From contig CALZJV010000368.1 of NCBI GenBank assembly GCA_945787595.1, positions 1-8,102 of the forward strand: 8,102 nt of DNA, written 5' to 3'. The stretch comes from an uncultured Desulfobacterales bacterium. Its GTDB lineage: Bacteria > Desulfobacterota > Desulfobacteria > Desulfobacterales > JAFDCJ01. The translations under genes and the position numbers were made by a program. Under the pieces are notes generated by a model. It had not been told where the DNA came from and searched no databases. It saw nothing but the letters and a program-made list of their open reading frames with translations. How positions within the stretch are numbered: position 1 is the stretch's first letter; the number at the start of each line of letters is the position of its first letter. Positions 6,107 through 8,102 of this stretch are shown here, piece after piece.

Positions 6107-6161
6107 AGCCTGACGTCTTCAATCTTTTACAACATGTTGTCTAATAGAGACAGGTTAGGCT
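6107..6161. other. Nested inverted repeat with a perfect 12-base palindrome
   Basis: ACAACATGTTGT at 6129-6140 is a perfect palindrome. It is flanked by imperfect arms, AGCCTGACGTC (6107-6117) and GACAGGTTAGGCT (6149-6161). It lies between a candidate promoter and the GHMP kinase start, so it could be an operator or an RNA structure. No regulator can be named. Confidence 0.5.
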
Positions 6162-6190
6162 TTTAAAAGTTTTCTTTGTATTGGTGCCAA
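6162..6190 (-). promoter_or_regulatory. Possible sigma-70-type promoter for the GHMP kinase gene
   Basis: The minus strand shows TTGGCA (-35-like, 6185-6190), 17 bases, then TTTAAA (-10-like, 6162-6167). Spacing is ideal and the -35 box is good, but the -10 box is weak. The region is AT-rich, so chance matches are likely. It would give a leader of about 120 bases containing the 6107-6161 inverted repeat. Confidence 0.3.
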
Positions 6191-6248
6191 AAATATTGGA
6201 TTGATATATTTTAACCATTTAAAATGATGGAATATTAACCATTGATGG

Positions 6249-6260
6249 TCCGCCGGCGGA
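6249..6260. repeat. 12-base GC-rich palindrome TCCGCCGGCGGA, copy 1
   Basis: A perfect palindrome. A near-copy, TCCGCCGGTGGA, lies at 6335-6346, and the two bracket a GCGAAGCGA-containing stretch and a heptamer array in the recO to GHMP-kinase gap (6035-6390). I see no gene in that gap. Confidence 0.6.
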
Positions 6261-6308
6261 GCATTAAACAAAAGAGCATAAAAATGACAGAGCGAAGCGA
6301 CATCCACA

Positions 6309-6336
6309 AATCTTCAATCTTCAATTTTCAATTCTC
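6309..6336 (-). repeat. Heptamer array, 4 units (AATCTTC; GATTGAA on the minus strand)
   Basis: The plus strand reads AATCTTC, AATCTTC, AATTTTC, AATTCTC in register. On the minus strand this is the GATTGAA word of 6048-6082. It directly follows GCGAAGCGACATCCA (6292-6306), which parallels the order seen at 1320-1369. Confidence 0.7.
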
Positions 6337-6346
6337 CGCCGGTGGA
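6335..6346. repeat. 12-base GC-rich palindrome, copy 2 (TCCGCCGGTGGA)
   Basis: It differs from the perfect palindrome at 6249-6260 by one base and continues into TCCGG. It lies about 45 bases downstream of the recO stop on the coding strand. There is no U run, so it is not a convincing terminator. Confidence 0.5.
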
Positions 6347-6390
6347 TCCGGTTTAGGGTTAATTCACCTATTCGGTTTAACCTCATTCAA

Positions 6391-7164
6391 CTAGTCAACT
6401 GTATCTCTGATTTGACGCAGGAATTTCAGGCTGCGCGGTTGCTTACCCAGATGATAGCATACAAATTCTTCTAAAAATTCCGTGCTTTCGTTTAGCGCGG
6501 ATTGCGAAAATTTAATCCGTGTCGCTTTAGCCAGATCACCGCTTTCAACCCATAGAAGCTGCTTGATCGTCCCTTTGCCAAGCAGCATGCACGATGCCGA
6601 GCCGCTTCGGCAGTTTTTGCATAAAATCCCGCCCCTTTGTGAGTCAATGATGATTCTGTCTTGCTTGATATTCTCCAGTTTCTTCCTGCATACGCTGCAG
6701 TCGTCCAAATTTGGACGATGGCCGGAGAGTGCCAGAAACCTCATTTGAAATAAAATATTTAAAACGGCTGGCGCTGTCTTTCCTCTGTCCAGTTCGGCTA
6801 AAACATGCTCAAAAAGATGAAAAAGCGACACCTGTTTGAAATTTTCCTCTATCCAATTGTAAATCAGCTCGGCCCAATAGCTGGCAAAGGCCGTTTTCCT
6901 GAAATCAGCCCGTATGGCGCTGAACGGCTGCTTTAAAACCGCCTCCTGCAGCACGGACAATCCTTTACGCCGGCCGGTTCCAGCCACTACCTCCAATAAC
7001 GAAAAAAGCTCCAAAATGCCGCCAAACCGTTTGGTGCTCTTTTTAGCGGACTTTGCAATCAGAGACAGTTTGCCTCTCTTCAGCGTAAAAAAGGTGATGA
7101 TGACATCAAAATCCCCATAATCCATCCGTCGGAGCAAAATGGCAGGCGAGGAAAAAACCGGCAT
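6391..7164 (-). CDS. recO: DNA repair protein RecO
   Basis: A 257-residue RecO, close to the usual length. It acts with RecF and RecR in the cytoplasm to load RecA on SSB-coated single-stranded DNA and to anneal strands. The N-terminal OB-fold shows the typical ILLRRMDYGDFDVIITFFT (9-27) followed by GKLSLIAKSAKKSTKRFGG (31-49). The C-terminal zinc site is complete, with Cys156, Cys159, Cys182 and Cys185 in CSVC and CKNC, and GHRPNLDDC precedes the first pair. I prefer ATG at 7164, giving MPVFSSPAILL. A TTG at 7179 would overlap mgtE by 11 bases but has no good RBS, whereas GGA lies about 10 bases before the ATG. The start is 4 bases from the mgtE stop, so the two genes are probably co-transcribed or translationally coupled. 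Confidence 0.93.
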   Translation of the reverse strand: MPVFSSPAILLRRMDYGDFDVIITFFTLKRGKLSLIAKSAKKSTKRFGGILELFSLLEVVAGTGRRKGLSVLQEAVLKQPFSAIRADFRKTAFASYWAELIYNWIEENFKQVSLFHLFEHVLAELDRGKTAPAVLNILFQMRFLALSGHRPNLDDCSVCRKKLENIKQDRIIIDSQRGGILCKNCRSGSASCMLLGKGTIKQLLWVESGDLAKATRIKFSQSALNESTEFLEEFVCYHLGKQPRSLKFLRQIRDTVD

Positions 7165-7168
7165 GTGC

Positions 7169-8102
7169 TTAAATTCCAAGCAGCTTGGTGGCGATCATAA
7201 AATAAAAGAATACACTAATGATGTCGATAGCGGTTGTCACAAAGGGACCCGTCGCCACGGCAGGATCGATATTTATCCTGGCAAATCCCATCGGCACCAA
7301 TGAGCCCACAAGTGCGGCGACGGACATCGAAGAAATAACGGCCAGGGCAACCGATATGGCTAGCGCCGCCATGCTGTATCGCAACTGGGCGACACTACCG
7401 ATGAGAGCTCCGTAAACAAGACCTAAAATAACGCCGATGGAAAGCTCCTTTAAAACCACGGACCAGATATCCCTGACATTGAGACGCCCGGTTGCCAGTC
7501 CCCGGACCACAATCGTGGAAGACTGGGTGCCGATGTTTCCGCCCATCCCCATGATCACGGGTATAAAAGCGGCCAGGTATGCATATTTCAAAATACTGTT
7601 CTCAAATTTACCGATGATAAAAAAAGCGAAGATACCGCCGATGCAGCTTGCAAACAGCCACGGCAGGCGAATCCGGGTGCTTCTTAAAATCGACTTGGTT
7701 TCGACAAATTCTTCACCCACACCAGCCATTTTCAATATATCTTCCGTGGCTTCTTTTCTGAGGATATCGATGACATCATCCACCGTAACAACACCCACCA
7801 GCCGGTTGGAGTCATCAACCACGGGAACTGCCAGAATATCGTAGCGCGCAACGATTCTAGCAACTTCTTCCTGGTCCATGTCGGTCTGGACGGAAAAGAC
7901 ATCCGTGCTCATAAAGTCCCTGAGTGGTGTTTCAGGGGCAACCACAACGAGCTGGCGCAGGGAGCTGACACCAACCAGTTTGCCGTATTCATCAACCACG
8001 TAAAGATAAAATGCCATCTCTACATCTGAATGTTCTTTTTGCAGCGATTCGATGGCTTCTCTGGCGGTGACATCCTCTTTTAAGGCGATGAAATCGGGAA
8101 CC
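7169..8102 (-). CDS. mgtE: Magnesium channel/transporter MgtE, C-terminal part (cut by window edge)
   Basis: The frame is open through the right edge, so the N-terminal domain and the true start lie outside; about 310 residues are visible. The ATG at 8017 is internal, because the frame upstream reads as CBS sequence (VPDFIALKEDVTAREAIESL). Two CBS domains come first: MAFYLYVVDEYGKLVGVSSL and, about 50 residues on, ILAVPVVDDSNRLVGVVTVD. A linker helix and about five membrane segments follow. The signature GMGGNIGTQSSTIVVRGL and the pore-region DPAVATGPFVTTAID are intact. MgtE forms a dimeric inner-membrane Mg2+ channel that its cytosolic CBS domains close when Mg2+ is high. The pairing with recO is probably positional only. 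Confidence 0.95.
   Translation of the reverse strand, partial: VPDFIALKEDVTAREAIESLQKEHSDVEMAFYLYVVDEYGKLVGVSSLRQLVVVAPETPLRDFMSTDVFSVQTDMDQEEVARIVARYDILAVPVVDDSNRLVGVVTVDDVIDILRKEATEDILKMAGVGEEFVETKSILRSTRIRLPWLFASCIGGIFAFFIIGKFENSILKYAYLAAFIPVIMGMGGNIGTQSSTIVVRGLATGRLNVRDIWSVVLKELSIGVILGLVYGALIGSVAQLRYSMAALAISVALAVISSMSVAALVGSLVPMGFARINIDPAVATGPFVTTAIDIISVFFYFMIATKLLGI

Noticed and set aside
6335..6390. Intrinsic terminator after recO
   Set aside because: Inverted pieces exist (GGTTAA/TTAACC and the GC-rich palindrome), but neither is followed by a U run on the coding strand.
7165..7179. TTG start of recO at 7179, overlapping mgtE
   Set aside because: No Shine-Dalgarno precedes it, and the added residues EFKH are not typical; ATG at 7164 has a GGA at suitable distance.
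7437..7844. 135-codon plus-strand open frame
   Set aside because: Antisense to the conserved mgtE membrane and CBS region, with no domain and no RBS context; a shadow.

Overview
The window reads as ordinary chromosome from a Desulfobacterota-like (deltaproteobacterial) organism. I infer this from protein style, the two-subunit glycyl-tRNA synthetase, and gaps full of degenerate short repeats; no rRNA or other taxonomic marker is present. All six genes lie on the minus strand, so transcription runs from high to low coordinates: mgtE (cut by the right edge), recO, a GHMP-family sugar kinase, glyQ, glyS, and an AI-2E/PerM-family membrane protein.

Layout in transcription order. At 8102-7169 is the C-terminal part of a Mg2+ channel of the MgtE type. 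RecO (7164-6391) starts 4 bases after the mgtE stop, so the two are probably co-transcribed. A 356-base gap follows, holding palindromes, a possible promoter and two inverted heptamer arrays. Next comes the GHMP kinase (6034-4976), whose substrate cannot be read from sequence. A 359-base gap holds an AT-rich repeat that appears to be interrupted by a second, GC-richer repeat. glyQ (4616-3741) and glyS (3387-1372) encode the alpha and beta chains of glycyl-tRNA synthetase, but a 353-base repeat-filled gap separates them. After a 247-base gap the window ends with the AI-2E-family permease (1124-9). No tRNA, rRNA, CRISPR, transposase or convincing intrinsic terminator was seen.

Two things stand out. 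First, GlyS appears to lack about 28-30 residues in frame, including the conserved P-x-G-x-x-DP-x-ALRR segment, although both flanks are well conserved. Second, every long gap is built from modular repeats. Most are runs of degenerate 7-base words kept in register, with a different word in each array. These runs often reach the RBS or stop codon of the adjacent gene. Two copies of a longer dispersed element (119 and 166 bases) lie in opposite orientation on either side of glyS. The genes are housekeeping; the unusual content is in the gaps.
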